Below are positions 1 to 6,588 of a stretch of 6,941 nucleotides of DNA, one piece after another. The stretch spans positions 1 to 6,941 of the forward strand of contig SLGS01000018.1 in assembly GCA_007136565.1 (NCBI GenBank). Reading direction: 5' to 3'. The stretch comes from Clostridia bacterium. GTDB taxonomy: Bacteria; Bacillota; Sulfobacillia; SLMV01. A program made the translations under genes and the position numbers. How positions within the stretch are numbered: the first letter of the stretch is position 1; each line of letters opens with the position of its first letter. Below the pieces are notes generated by a model. That model searched no databases, was not told where the DNA came from, and was given only the letters and a program-made list of their open reading frames with translations.

Positions 1-180
1 CAGGTTGCTCCCGATGACGTGGATGAAGTCATGGGCGTTCTCGTCTCCTCGGATGTTGATGCCGCGGTAATCGGTGAGATCAACTCCGAGAGCGAGGCGG
101 TATTTTATTTCGACGATCGGGAAATCGCCAGGATTCCCAACTCCCCCGACCCCGGGGTGTTGGCCGAGCTGGAGCGTTAA
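1..180 (+). CDS. AIR synthase-related protein (PurM C-terminal domain), 3' end only
   Basis: Frame 1 is open from the left edge to a TAA at 178-180, giving the last 59 residues of a protein that starts outside the window. The stretch PDDVDEVMGVL, then VDAAVIGEI at about residues 20-28, matches the closing part of the AIRS_C fold. In PurM, HypE and related AIR-synthase-like proteins a 'V.PEDV.EV...L...G..A.VIGEV' segment ends the domain. The following EAVFYFDDREI would be the last beta strand and the protein stops soon after, as in stand-alone AIR-synthase-related proteins. Purine-pathway PurM, HypE (hydrogenase maturation) and uncharacterised AIR-synthase-like ATP-binding enzymes share this tail, so the exact function cannot be chosen from this fragment. 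The next gene is convergent, so this is the last gene of its transcription unit. Confidence 0.6.
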   Translation, partial: QVAPDDVDEVMGVLVSSDVDAAVIGEINSESEAVFYFDDREIARIPNSPDPGVLAELER

Positions 181-194
181 CCGGGTTCCACCGA

Positions 195-243
195 GGGCGC
201 GGGTTGCATGGGTTGAAATGTCTACGCCCCATTCCCCGCGCCC
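195..243. terminator. Hairpin between convergent genes, candidate bidirectional terminator
   Basis: GGGCGCGGG at 195-203 is perfectly complementary to CCCGCGCCC at 235-243. Inside the 31-base loop, ATGGG (208-212) can pair with CCCAT (228-232), which makes a compound stem. It lies 15 bases after the AIR-synthase-like stop and 29 bases beyond the end of the oppositely oriented methyltransferase gene, which is where a shared terminator belongs. There is no U-tract on either strand, so it would have to be a hairpin-only terminator, or a processing or stability element. Confidence 0.5.
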
Positions 244-271
244 CCGATTCGAATGACATCACGTTGAGTCC

Positions 272-1078
272 TCACCGGATTGATCGATATCTTAGCAGGC
301 GATGTGCCCTTCGGGCGGCGGGAATCAGGTGAGCGATCACAAACGCCAACCGATAGGGGGCAGGCAGCAAGGCGACGTCCTCCGATTGGGTGAAACTCCA
401 CTCTTCCTCCAACCGAAATCCCCTCTCCATCCCCGGCAATTTCCCGGCATCGTCCATTCCCCATTTCACCGAGGCTCCCGTTCGGCGAAGCGATGGATGC
501 CTGCCGATGTTTCGTGCAGTCATGACGCTGTAGCAATCGAAGATCAGGTGGCTTTCACGGAAACCCTCCGCGAGATGGCTGACCAGTTCGCCCACGCTTT
601 CCTCCGATAGATACATGAGGAGTCCCTCGGCCACAACGGTGACGGGGCTATCCTTAGTCTCAATTTGATCCATCCAGGCGAAGTCGGTAACCGAATAACC
701 CAGGGTTCTCTGGCGAGGATCTTCGGGGAGAAGTTCACTTCGCAGGCTCGCTACGGAAGGAAGATCCAACTCATACCAGATCACCCGACCGTTATCCAGT
801 CTTTCGAACCGGGTGTCGAGTCCGCTTCCCAGTTGTATCACGACCGCATCGTCGTGTTGCTCGAGGAATCGGCTTATCCAGCGATCGATTTGACGGGCCC
901 GCATACAAAGTGTGATCTGGGTCTGCCTTGGTATCGCCAGGGATTCGCACTCGATTCCTAGGGCGCCCACTAACCTGAGCGCATGGGGGTCACATATGAT
1001 GGGTCGCGATCGCCGAGCCTCCATGGCTCGAGCGCAAAGCGGTATGGCCAGGGTGGCTTCGTATTCGCCGAGATTCAT
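272..1078 (-). CDS. Class I SAM-dependent methyltransferase, TcmP / leucine carboxyl methyltransferase-like family
   Basis: A 268-residue cytosolic protein. The SAM-binding signature LGSGLDTR is at residues 83-90. It is followed by YELDLP (102-107), the acidic strand-2 position expected to hold the SAM ribose, and by EGLLMYL (151-157), a hallmark of the LCM/PPM1/TcmP family. The opening residues (ATLAIPLCARAMEARR) and the late RHPSLRRTGAS (193-203) and KWGMDD also resemble TcmP-like O-methyltransferases. The family moves a methyl group from SAM to carboxyl or hydroxyl oxygens; the substrate cannot be told here. No polyketide synthase or other biosynthetic genes are adjacent. The reading frame stays open upstream to a TTG at 1114, but the ATG at 1078 is chosen because a strong GGAGGT lies just before it and the family N-terminus begins there. 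The gene is in the same orientation as the lipoprotein gene upstream, with a 233-base gap, so it may have its own promoter. Confidence 0.88.
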   Translation of the reverse strand: MNLGEYEATLAIPLCARAMEARRSRPIICDPHALRLVGALGIECESLAIPRQTQITLCMRARQIDRWISRFLEQHDDAVVIQLGSGLDTRFERLDNGRVIWYELDLPSVASLRSELLPEDPRQRTLGYSVTDFAWMDQIETKDSPVTVVAEGLLMYLSEESVGELVSHLAEGFRESHLIFDCYSVMTARNIGRHPSLRRTGASVKWGMDDAGKLPGMERGFRLEEEWSFTQSEDVALLPAPYRLAFVIAHLIPAARRAHRLLRYRSIR

Positions 1079-1085
1079 CGGGAAG

Positions 1086-1091
1086 ACCTCC
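1086..1091 (-). promoter_or_regulatory. Ribosome binding site deciding the methyltransferase start
   Basis: On the minus strand the sequence reads GGAGGT, then seven bases, then ATG (1078). This near-perfect Shine-Dalgarno sequence supports the start at 1078 over the upstream in-frame ATG at 1093 or TTG at 1114, neither of which has a comparable site. Confidence 0.75.
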
Positions 1092-1166
1092 ATGGACTGG
1101 AGTACTGTGAACAATATCGTCGAATTCGCTCCGGCGACGATGGTGTGCTTCGATCTCCATAGCCGC

Positions 1167-1196
1167 CACCCGGGCGAAAGCCGGGAACCCCGGGTG
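1167..1196. repeat. GC-rich palindromic element with a GAAA tetraloop hairpin
   Basis: CACCCGGG (1167-1174) and CCCGGGTG (1189-1196) form an 8-bp inverted repeat. An alternative fold inside it pairs CCCGG (1169-1173) with CCGGG (1181-1185), and C1175 with G1180 around GAAA, with one G bulged. The pattern 'CCGGGCGAAAGCCGGGAA' resembles the short dispersed REP-like palindromes of the 'TTCCCGCGAAAGCGGGAATCC' type seen in many genomes. Only one copy is visible here, so its repeat nature is inferred. It sits in the 233-base gap between the lipoprotein and methyltransferase genes and could instead stop or stabilise transcripts from the lipoprotein gene. Confidence 0.4.
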
Positions 1197-1311
1197 TGCG
1201 ATTCTCGCCCCCCCTTCCCGCGTGTTTCTCTGGAGTTCTCCGGGTGAGGAGATACTCCTGTCGCCGGGGCGATCTCGACTACGGCTTCGAAACCTCGTAC
1301 ACCCGACCCGT

Positions 1312-2538
1312 TCAGCGGTATACGGAGGCCCGAGGATAGAGGATGAAGGCGTCGTATTGATCTTTTGGCCGGATGGCCATGCGGCGATGGTGGTAGTCCA
1401 GGTCCACCCGCTTTTCGCTGAAGAGAGGATCATCCAGTGGCAGGAAGGCAGCTCTATCATCTGCGCGTGAGGCGAGCAGGGACAGCAATTCTTTGTTACC
1501 GGGTTCATCGCGGAAGCTCACCCGAATATTGTTCCCGGGACCGTCCATCTCGATGGTGCCCTCTGCGGGAATGGCCTTTACACTGAAGGAACTGCCGGCG
1601 GTCACGGGACTGGATTCGTGCAGGTATTCGGCCAGCCACTCCTTCTCGGTTCCCATGAAATGCTTCTTTTGCCCGTGGTAGCTGCCGACATTCACGAGGG
1701 CGGGGCCATCCAGCTCCGAGAGGCGGCGGTCGACCAGGAGTTTGATGACTTCCTCCCTTTGGGCGTGGGCCGCGGCGTAGTCTTCATCGTAGGACTCCCT
1801 GATCCCGACGGACAGGATTTCGATTTCCACGAGCTCGGATACCATATCGTACCAGCGGGTTCCCCAGGCAGAGGAGAGTTCGTTTCGATGGTCCCGCAGG
1901 TACTCGGCGTATTCGTCCAACACGGAGATGTAACGGGAGGATTCCAGGTATTGCCCTTCGGGGGTGAGTAGGGCCTCCCTGAGCTCTTCCATGCAATCCG
2001 AATCCCCGATCAACTCCGATATGTAATCCAGGGATGATACGAAGTAGTACGGGTGATGGTTGATGTCACAGCCGGAAACGGATAATCGCTCGTCTTCACC
2101 CAGGCGGGCATTGTACTCCCTGATTTCCGCCAGGATCCCCGGGGTGTGTTCCAGGAGAAGGGGATCCGCCTCGTTGATCCTTCCGGTGGAATACTCCGTG
2201 AGCATCCAGCTGAACCCGTGGGGATACTCGAGGATCAGGCCCCTGAAGCCCTTCGGGTGTAGCGCCTTCGCCATTTCCCTCACGAGGGAGTGATGCTCCA
2301 ACACTCCGTGGTACTCGCCCAACACCACGACCGCGTACCCGGATAGTTTGGCGCTCAGGGCATCGGGGATGTCCTCGAAATCGAAAAGGACCGCATCCCG
2401 TTCTATGATGGCTTCCAGTTCATTTCTTGCCGCCATTTCCCCGCGCGAGCAAGCCGCGAGGATGCAAGACACCGCAATGCATAGCGCCACTATGGTCGTG
2501 ATCCGGCGGGTTCCGACGCGCCCGGTGAAGTCCAGCAT
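1312..2538 (-). CDS. Lipoprotein with a TIKI/ChaN/erythromycin-esterase-like domain
   Basis: A 408-residue exported lipoprotein. Arginines near residues 7-12 and a hydrophobic stretch at about 14-29 lead to a lipobox LAAC with the lipidated Cys at position 30. The domain carries two GX2H motifs, GEYH (74-77) and GSYH (285-288), the paired motif that places metal or substrate ligands in the TIKI/TraB/ChaN/EreA superfamily. Other family-like features are LILEYPHG with Glu104, REYNARL (140-146) and GCDIN (156-160), which match the 'R.yN....GfD' region of erythromycin-esterase-like proteins. The first motif has Glu-x-His spacing as in ChaN and TIKI, not the Glu-x-x-His of true macrolide esterases, so macrolide resistance should not be assumed. 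Surface-anchored hydrolase or haem/iron-binding roles (ChaN) are both possible. ATG at 2538 follows GGAGG (2543-2547) at four bases. The gene is divergent from the peptide-transport operon. Confidence 0.72.
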   Translation of the reverse strand: MLDFTGRVGTRRITTIVALCIAVSCILAACSRGEMAARNELEAIIERDAVLFDFEDIPDALSAKLSGYAVVVLGEYHGVLEHHSLVREMAKALHPKGFRGLILEYPHGFSWMLTEYSTGRINEADPLLLEHTPGILAEIREYNARLGEDERLSVSGCDINHHPYYFVSSLDYISELIGDSDCMEELREALLTPEGQYLESSRYISVLDEYAEYLRDHRNELSSAWGTRWYDMVSELVEIEILSVGIRESYDEDYAAAHAQREEVIKLLVDRRLSELDGPALVNVGSYHGQKKHFMGTEKEWLAEYLHESSPVTAGSSFSVKAIPAEGTIEMDGPGNNIRVSFRDEPGNKELLSLLASRADDRAAFLPLDDPLFSEKRVDLDYHHRRMAIRPKDQYDAFILYPRASVYR

Positions 2539-2802
2539 TCTTCCTCCAAGTCTCGGTCAACGTGGTGCTCGGGATCCAACGGGTTGTATCGACATGATTT
2601 TCGCAAAGTGATCTCTCGAACGCAAACCGCGGTCGCTCCCCGGGGTTCCCGGTCGCTGGATGAGGGCCATCGGGTCTACGCGGCGAAGGATTTTGCCACT
2701 GTAAGTCCCATCATACGGCCCGGTGAGCGCGTCAGATGATCCATTTAACCCATGAAGATGTGGTGAACAGTCCTTACAGCATAAATGCGACCCATAAGAA
2801 CG

Positions 2803-2818
2803 GTATACTGCTATATAC
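2803..2818 (+). promoter_or_regulatory. Candidate -10 box / dyad upstream of the transport operon
   Basis: GTATACTGCTATATAC is an inverted repeat with 5-base arms (GTATA 2803-2807, TATAC 2814-2818). It contains TATACT (2804-2809), five of six bases of the sigma-70 -10 consensus. It lies in the most AT-rich part of the gap, about 140 bases before the binding-protein start. No clear -35 element sits 16-18 bases upstream, so the promoter call is tentative; the dyad could instead be an operator. Confidence 0.25.
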
Positions 2819-2932
2819 GACGGATTAAAGCGCACGAGAAAGCCAACTTGCAGGTTCCGCACCAAAAGAGGAAATACTTCCAGCGCGTGGAATAACCGTG
2901 AGCGGTATTGCCGCGAGATTTCACTTTTGCCT

Positions 2933-2939
2933 AGGGAGG
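2933..2939 (+). promoter_or_regulatory. Ribosome binding site deciding a TTG start for the binding protein
   Basis: AGGGAGG lies eight bases before TTG at 2948. The other upstream candidate, TTG at 2927, precedes this site and would put the Shine-Dalgarno inside the gene. Starting at 2948 also gives a normal short lipoprotein signal peptide. Confidence 0.75.
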
Positions 2940-2947
2940 CGACAGTA

Positions 2948-4582
2948 TTGACGAACAAGAGTCTAATGGCAGCGGTGGTTCTTCTTGTGGCCGTGGCCAT
3001 GGTGATTGCGGGATGCGGTGGCCAGGAGACTGCCGCCCCCAGTCCCCAACCTCCTTCGGATGAACCCGCCGAGAAAGGCGGCGAGCTGGTGTTCGGACAT
3101 CAGCAAAAGCACGAGACGATCGATGCTAACGTTTGGACGGGCACTAATACTGCCCGAATCATGAGACAAATATACGATCCCTTGGTATGGCAGCCCGAGC
3201 CCGGCAATTTCGTCCCGGGTCTCGCCACCAGCTGGGAAGTATCGGAGGATGGTTCCGTATTCACTTTCCAATTGAGGGATGACGTGACATTCCACGACGG
3301 TACTCCGTTCAACGCCGAGGCGGTCAAGTTTACTTTCGACAGGATCGTGGATCCCGATTCTCGGTCTCTACAGGTACCCCGAATAGGCCCCTATGAGAAG
3401 ACCGAAGTGATCGATGAGTTCACCGTCGAGGTTCACTTCACCGAGCCCTTCCCGCCGTTTCTCAGCAACCTTTCCGAGGTCGCGTTGGCTCCTTGTTCTC
3501 CGACGGCGGTACAATCGAAAGAGCGTGACGAGTACGCCCGTTATCCGGTGGCCGCCGGTCCCTTCAAGGTGGTTGATTGGCCCGACGACAATACCATCGT
3601 CCTCGAGCGTTACGAGGATTACAACTGGGCACCTTCGTTCATGAACCACGAGGGTCCCGCATACCTCGAGAAGATAACGTACAAGATGATAGAGGAGAAC
3701 ACCACGCGGCTCGTTGCCCTCGAAAGCGGAGACGCCAATATGATCGACGCGCCACCTGCAGACGAGATCAGCAGGTTGAAAGAGGACGACAAGTACGAAT
3801 CCTTCACCATATTCACCCCGGGTATGCCCTTGATATTCCAGCCCAACACTACGCGGATCCCCACTTCCGAACTGGCGGTAAGACAGGCGATGCTCTACGC
3901 GGTTAACCGCGAACAGGTCGCGAGCCTCCTGTCCTTCGGGGTTGATCCACCGGGTCACGGTCCCATCTCCAGTGCCACCTGGACCTACGATCCCGCCATC
4001 GCCGATCTCTATCCCCACGACGTCGACAGAGCGAACGAGCTCCTCGACGAGGCGGGCTGGGTCATGAATGAGAGCTCGGGTGTTCGCGAAAAGGACGGTC
4101 AACCGCTGAGGGTACGATTCGTCGCCAGCGTGGGACTCAACACGCAGGCGGGCGAGATCGTCCAGGCCATGCTCGAAGAGGTCGGCATCGACTTCGTTGT
4201 GGAGGGCATGGCTTACGAGGCCACCGTGGTTCGCATGGCTGACAACGATTACGAGATGGGCAGACTGGGATACACGCTCCTCGATCCTCACGACGCATTC
4301 TATCTCGCGTATCACTCCAGCCAGATCGAGGGCGGAGGACAGTTTAACCGCTCCCGAGTCAGCGATCCCAAGATCGACCAGTTGATCGAGGAAGGCTCCA
4401 AGGAAGTGGACACGGATAGGCGCGCGGAGATATACAAAGAACTCCAGCACTACATCATGGAGCAGGCGCTGATCATCCCCATAAAGGAGTCCTCTTTAAC
4501 CCACGTCATGCACTCCGATGTCAAGGGGCTCGAGGCTGACTCCCTGGGTCGTCCATGGCTCTATAACGTCTGGATCGAATAG
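2948..4582 (+). CDS. Peptide-type ABC transporter substrate-binding lipoprotein (SBP family 5)
   Basis: A 544-residue extracellular binding protein of the DppA/OppA/NikA class (SBP_bac_5). The signal peptide has Lys4, a hydrophobic core (about 7-20) and a lipobox IAGC with the lipidated Cys at 23. A Pro/Ser/Glu-rich linker (about 28-42) then leads to the domain. Family landmarks are IYDPLVW (about 75-81), FVPGLATSWEVSEDG and the signature LRDDVTFHDGTPFNAEAV (109-126), then AAGPFKV, a second-lobe VRQAMLYAVNRE segment (about 311-322) and a C-terminal QHYIMEQALIIPI segment. Length is usual for the family. Ligands include di- and oligopeptides, nickel chelates and glutathione; none can be chosen from sequence alone. 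Two permease genes follow downstream, so this is the capture component of an importer. TTG start is supported by AGGGAGG eight bases upstream. Confidence 0.95.
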   Translation: MTNKSLMAAVVLLVAVAMVIAGCGGQETAAPSPQPPSDEPAEKGGELVFGHQQKHETIDANVWTGTNTARIMRQIYDPLVWQPEPGNFVPGLATSWEVSEDGSVFTFQLRDDVTFHDGTPFNAEAVKFTFDRIVDPDSRSLQVPRIGPYEKTEVIDEFTVEVHFTEPFPPFLSNLSEVALAPCSPTAVQSKERDEYARYPVAAGPFKVVDWPDDNTIVLERYEDYNWAPSFMNHEGPAYLEKITYKMIEENTTRLVALESGDANMIDAPPADEISRLKEDDKYESFTIFTPGMPLIFQPNTTRIPTSELAVRQAMLYAVNREQVASLLSFGVDPPGHGPISSATWTYDPAIADLYPHDVDRANELLDEAGWVMNESSGVREKDGQPLRVRFVASVGLNTQAGEIVQAMLEEVGIDFVVEGMAYEATVVRMADNDYEMGRLGYTLLDPHDAFYLAYHSSQIEGGGQFNRSRVSDPKIDQLIEEGSKEVDTDRRAEIYKELQHYIMEQALIIPIKESSLTHVMHSDVKGLEADSLGRPWLYNVWIE

Positions 4583-4595
4583 AGGGGTGAGTCCT

Positions 4596-4631
4596 TGCGG
4601 CCGGGGTTGGACCATGGTGGCTCCGGCCGCA
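4596..4631 (+). terminator. Intercistronic hairpin after the binding-protein gene
   Basis: TGCGGCCGG (4596-4604) pairs perfectly with CCGGCCGCA (4623-4631), and one G-U and one G-C pair extend the stem to 11 bp around a 14-base loop. It starts 14 bases after the binding-protein stop and ends 25 bases before the ribosome binding site of the permease. There is no U-tract. In many binding-protein-dependent operons such a structure causes partial termination or protects the upstream mRNA, so that the binding protein outnumbers the permeases; that role is inferred here. Confidence 0.6.
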
Positions 4632-4656
4632 TCGTGTCCGTTCGCTCTTGCGACGA

Positions 4657-4663
4657 GGGAGGT
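4657..4663 (+). promoter_or_regulatory. Ribosome binding site deciding a TTG start for permease 1
   Basis: GGGAGGT sits nine bases before TTG at 4673. A TAG stop (4670-4672) lies in frame directly before this TTG, so no earlier start exists. A later ATG start would cut into the first membrane segment. Confidence 0.75.
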
Positions 4664-4672
4664 ATTCGATAG

Positions 4673-5635
4673 TTGAGCCGGTATATCCTGAAGCGGTTTC
4701 TTTTCGCCGTACCGGTCTTACTGGGAGTCTCGCTGCTGGTCTTCATGATGCTGCACGCGCTCCCGGTGGATCCGGTGAAACTCATGTTAACCGACCACGC
4801 GAGTGGGACGGCCCCAACGGCGGCTGGAACCATGACCGATGAAATGTACGAGAATATGAAGCGCCAACTTGGATTGGACAAGCCACTTCACATCCAGTTT
4901 GGTAGCTTCTTGTTTCGCGCGGTGCAAGGAGACCTGGGGCGGTCGTACCGAAGCGATAAGGCCGTCGCCAGCATGATCGCGGACAATATCTCGTTTACCG
5001 CCGAGCTGGCCTTCGCTTCCATGAGCTTGTCCATCCTCATAGGGGTGGTACTGGGGGTGTTTGCGGCGATCAACGGTGGTACCTGGTTGGACGCGGGAAT
5101 CATGGCGGTCTCGGTCCTGGGGGTTTCGATGCCCAGTTTCTGGTTCGGCCTTGTCCTCATACTGGTCTTCTCCCTGGGTCTCGGGTGGTTCCCTCCGATG
5201 GGCGCCGGCGGGCTCCGCGCCCTGGTCTTGCCGGCCATAGCCATGGGGGTACCGGCATCGGCGACGGTGGCGCGATTGACCAGGTCCTCCCTGGTGGAAG
5301 TCATGCGACAGGACTACATGGTTACCGCCAGGGCCAAGGGGCTCAGGGAGATGGTGGTAGTGGCCAAACACGGCCTGAAGAATGCCCTGATTCCCGTGGT
5401 CACGATAGTGGGGTTGCAGTTTGGAGCTCTTCTCGGAGGGAGTCTCGTAATAGAGACGGTTTTCGGGCGACCGGGCCTGGGATACATCTCGGTCAACGCC
5501 ATATGGAACAAGGATTTTCCCACCGTCCAGGGGATGGTGTTGTTCATGGCGACGCTTTACGTGGTTATTAACATCCTGGTGGATATCTCGTACGCGTGGT
5601 TGGATCCGCGCGTGCGCTACGATGGGGGGAGCTGA
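4673..5635 (+). CDS. Peptide-type ABC transporter permease, DppB/OppB family
   Basis: A 320-residue inner-membrane permease. MSRYILKRFLFAVPVLLGVS is the classic DppB/OppB N-terminus leading into the first membrane helix (about 9-28). A periplasmic segment with a RQLGLDKP (64-71) and GDLGRS (86-91) follows, as in the family. Five further helices are predicted at about 108-133, 141-171, 181-200, 240-261 and 285-306. The cytoplasmic EAA-type coupling loop is at about 212-241 (YMVTARAKGL, then KHGLKNALIP), which contacts the ATPase subunits. GWFPPMG (171-177), FGRPGLG (264-270) and the C-terminal DPRVRY (311-316) are also family marks. It pairs with the next permease to form the pore. It starts 90 bases after the binding-protein gene, past an intercistronic hairpin, and its stop overlaps or nearly touches the next start, which suggests coupled translation. 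Confidence 0.95.
   Translation: MSRYILKRFLFAVPVLLGVSLLVFMMLHALPVDPVKLMLTDHASGTAPTAAGTMTDEMYENMKRQLGLDKPLHIQFGSFLFRAVQGDLGRSYRSDKAVASMIADNISFTAELAFASMSLSILIGVVLGVFAAINGGTWLDAGIMAVSVLGVSMPSFWFGLVLILVFSLGLGWFPPMGAGGLRALVLPAIAMGVPASATVARLTRSSLVEVMRQDYMVTARAKGLREMVVVAKHGLKNALIPVVTIVGLQFGALLGGSLVIETVFGRPGLGYISVNAIWNKDFPTVQGMVLFMATLYVVINILVDISYAWLDPRVRYDGGS
5624..5631 (+). promoter_or_regulatory. Ribosome binding site for permease 2, inside the end of permease 1
   Basis: GGGGGGAG at 5624-5631 lies in the last codons of the first permease. It is six bases from ATG 5638 and three from ATG 5635, which favours the second of the two tandem ATGs. The first ATG shares its A with the TGA stop of permease 1 (5633-5635). 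Confidence 0.6.
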
Positions 5636-5637
5636 TG

Positions 5638-6516
5638 ATGGCGGTGGAGTCGAAGTTGGTGCAAGTCCGCGAAGACTTTTCGCCCAGGCGCGACCTGCTC
5701 AGAAGGCTGCGTAAGAGCCCCGCCGCCATGGTCGGGGGCATAATCCTCGCCGCGATAATCCTGGCCACGGTACTCGCACCCTTCGTGGCCCCGTACTCGC
5801 CTACCAAGATAGAAGCCGCCCGGGCTTTCAGCTCACCGAGCTTCACTCACCCGTTGGGTACGGACCATTTCGGTCGCGACATGCTAAGCAGAATCCTCTT
5901 CGGAGGTCGGTTGTCGCTGAGCGTGGGGCTGATCGCCGTCGCGATCGCGGGGACCTTCGGTATAACCCTCGGTGTCATGGCGGGATACATGGGAGGCTGG
6001 GTCGATACCGTCATAAGTCGGCTGATCGACGTCTTGCTCGCCTTCCCCAGTTTGCTTTTGACCCTGGGTATCGTGATCATCCTCGGGGCCGGCCTGGAGA
6101 ATCTCATGATCGCGGTGGGTATATCCTCCATACCGGGGTTTGCGCGCATAGTACGCGGATCGGTGATCTCGACCAAGGAGAACACTTATGTCCAGGCTTC
6201 GATCGCCCTCGGATGCTCACCATCCACGGTAATGATCAGGCACATCCTGCCGAACGTAATGGCCCCGATTATAGTCTATGCAACCCTTCGCGTTGCCAGT
6301 GCCATCCTGGCGGGGGCCTCGCTGTCCTACCTGGGAATGGGCGCCCAGCCACCCACCCCCGAGGGGGGGTTAATGCTTTCCGACGGACGCGAGCACATGC
6401 GCCGGGCCTGGTGGATAACGACATTCCCCGGGGTTGCCATCATGCTCACCGTGATGTCCATCAACCTATTGGGCGATGGATTGCGGGACGCCCTGGACCC
6501 GAGGTTGAGATCCTAG
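5638..6516 (+). CDS. Peptide-type ABC transporter permease, DppC/OppC family
   Basis: A 292-residue inner-membrane permease, the partner of the DppB-like protein. A charged cytoplasmic N-terminus with LRRLRKSPAAMVGG (21-34) leads into helix 1 (about 31-52), the usual OppC_N layout. The signature HPLGTDHFGRDMLSR (71-85), then the ILFGGRLSLSVG turn, follows. Further helices are at about 92-118, 130-152, 153-170, 206-229 and 262-278. The EAA-type loop that docks the ATPase is at about 184-206 (YVQASIALGCS, then IRHILPN). SYLGMGAQPPTPEGG (230-244) and the ending LRDALDPRLR (282-291) are also typical. Tandem ATGs at 5635 and 5638 are both possible; 5638 has the better Shine-Dalgarno spacing. Frame-open starts further upstream (from 5596) overlap permease 1 and add no family sequence. 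No ATPase gene follows. Confidence 0.95.
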   Translation: MAVESKLVQVREDFSPRRDLLRRLRKSPAAMVGGIILAAIILATVLAPFVAPYSPTKIEAARAFSSPSFTHPLGTDHFGRDMLSRILFGGRLSLSVGLIAVAIAGTFGITLGVMAGYMGGWVDTVISRLIDVLLAFPSLLLTLGIVIILGAGLENLMIAVGISSIPGFARIVRGSVISTKENTYVQASIALGCSPSTVMIRHILPNVMAPIIVYATLRVASAILAGASLSYLGMGAQPPTPEGGLMLSDGREHMRRAWWITTFPGVAIMLTVMSINLLGDGLRDALDPRLRS

Positions 6517-6588
6517 ATCATCTCCTCGGGGTGAATCTTCGTTCGCCGCCCCTCGGACCTGGGGTATACGGGGTAGAGACGATTCGGT

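Larger units (their letters stand above)
2539..2947. other. 409-base divergent gap: regulatory region of lipoprotein and transport operon
   Basis: I see no convincing gene here. A 147-codon minus-strand frame crosses it but runs into the binding-protein signal peptide and has no recognisable content. It should hold promoters for both directions. On the minus strand, TTGCGT and GAAAAT are 17 bases apart (within 2597-2626), a weak but correctly spaced pair for the lipoprotein gene. On the plus strand TATACT (2804-2809) looks like a -10 box without a good -35. An 8-base direct repeat CGGTCGCT (2630-2637 and 2650-2657) flanks the palindrome CCCCGGGG (2638-2645). A small hairpin forms around 2891-2909 (ACCG/CGGT plus AAT/ATT with one bulge). 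No riboswitch or T-box signature was recognised. Confidence 0.5.

Noticed and set aside
1247..1272. Small inverted repeats AGGAG/CTCCT and TCGCC/GGCGA after the lipoprotein gene
   Set aside because: Stems of about five base pairs with two- or three-base loops are too weak to call a terminator.
990..1508. 172-codon minus-strand frame between lipoprotein and methyltransferase
   Set aside because: It overlaps the ends of both real genes in another frame and its sequence is rich in Arg, Ser and Pro, typical of shadow frames.
1312..2538. Calling the lipoprotein a macrolide-resistance esterase
   Set aside because: The first motif is GExH, not the GExxH of true Ere enzymes, and the superfamily has many other functions.
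2929..2940. Small hairpin GCCT-AGGG-AGGC over the binding-protein ribosome binding site
   Set aside because: A four-base-pair stem is too weak to claim translational control.
2557..3000. 147-codon minus-strand open frame in the divergent gap
   Set aside because: It overlaps the start and signal peptide of the binding protein, has no recognisable domain or ribosome binding site, and looks like chance.
3368..4450. 360-codon minus-strand open frame inside the binding-protein gene
   Set aside because: It lies wholly opposite a clear SBP family 5 gene; long antisense frames are common in GC-rich coding DNA and its translation matches nothing known.
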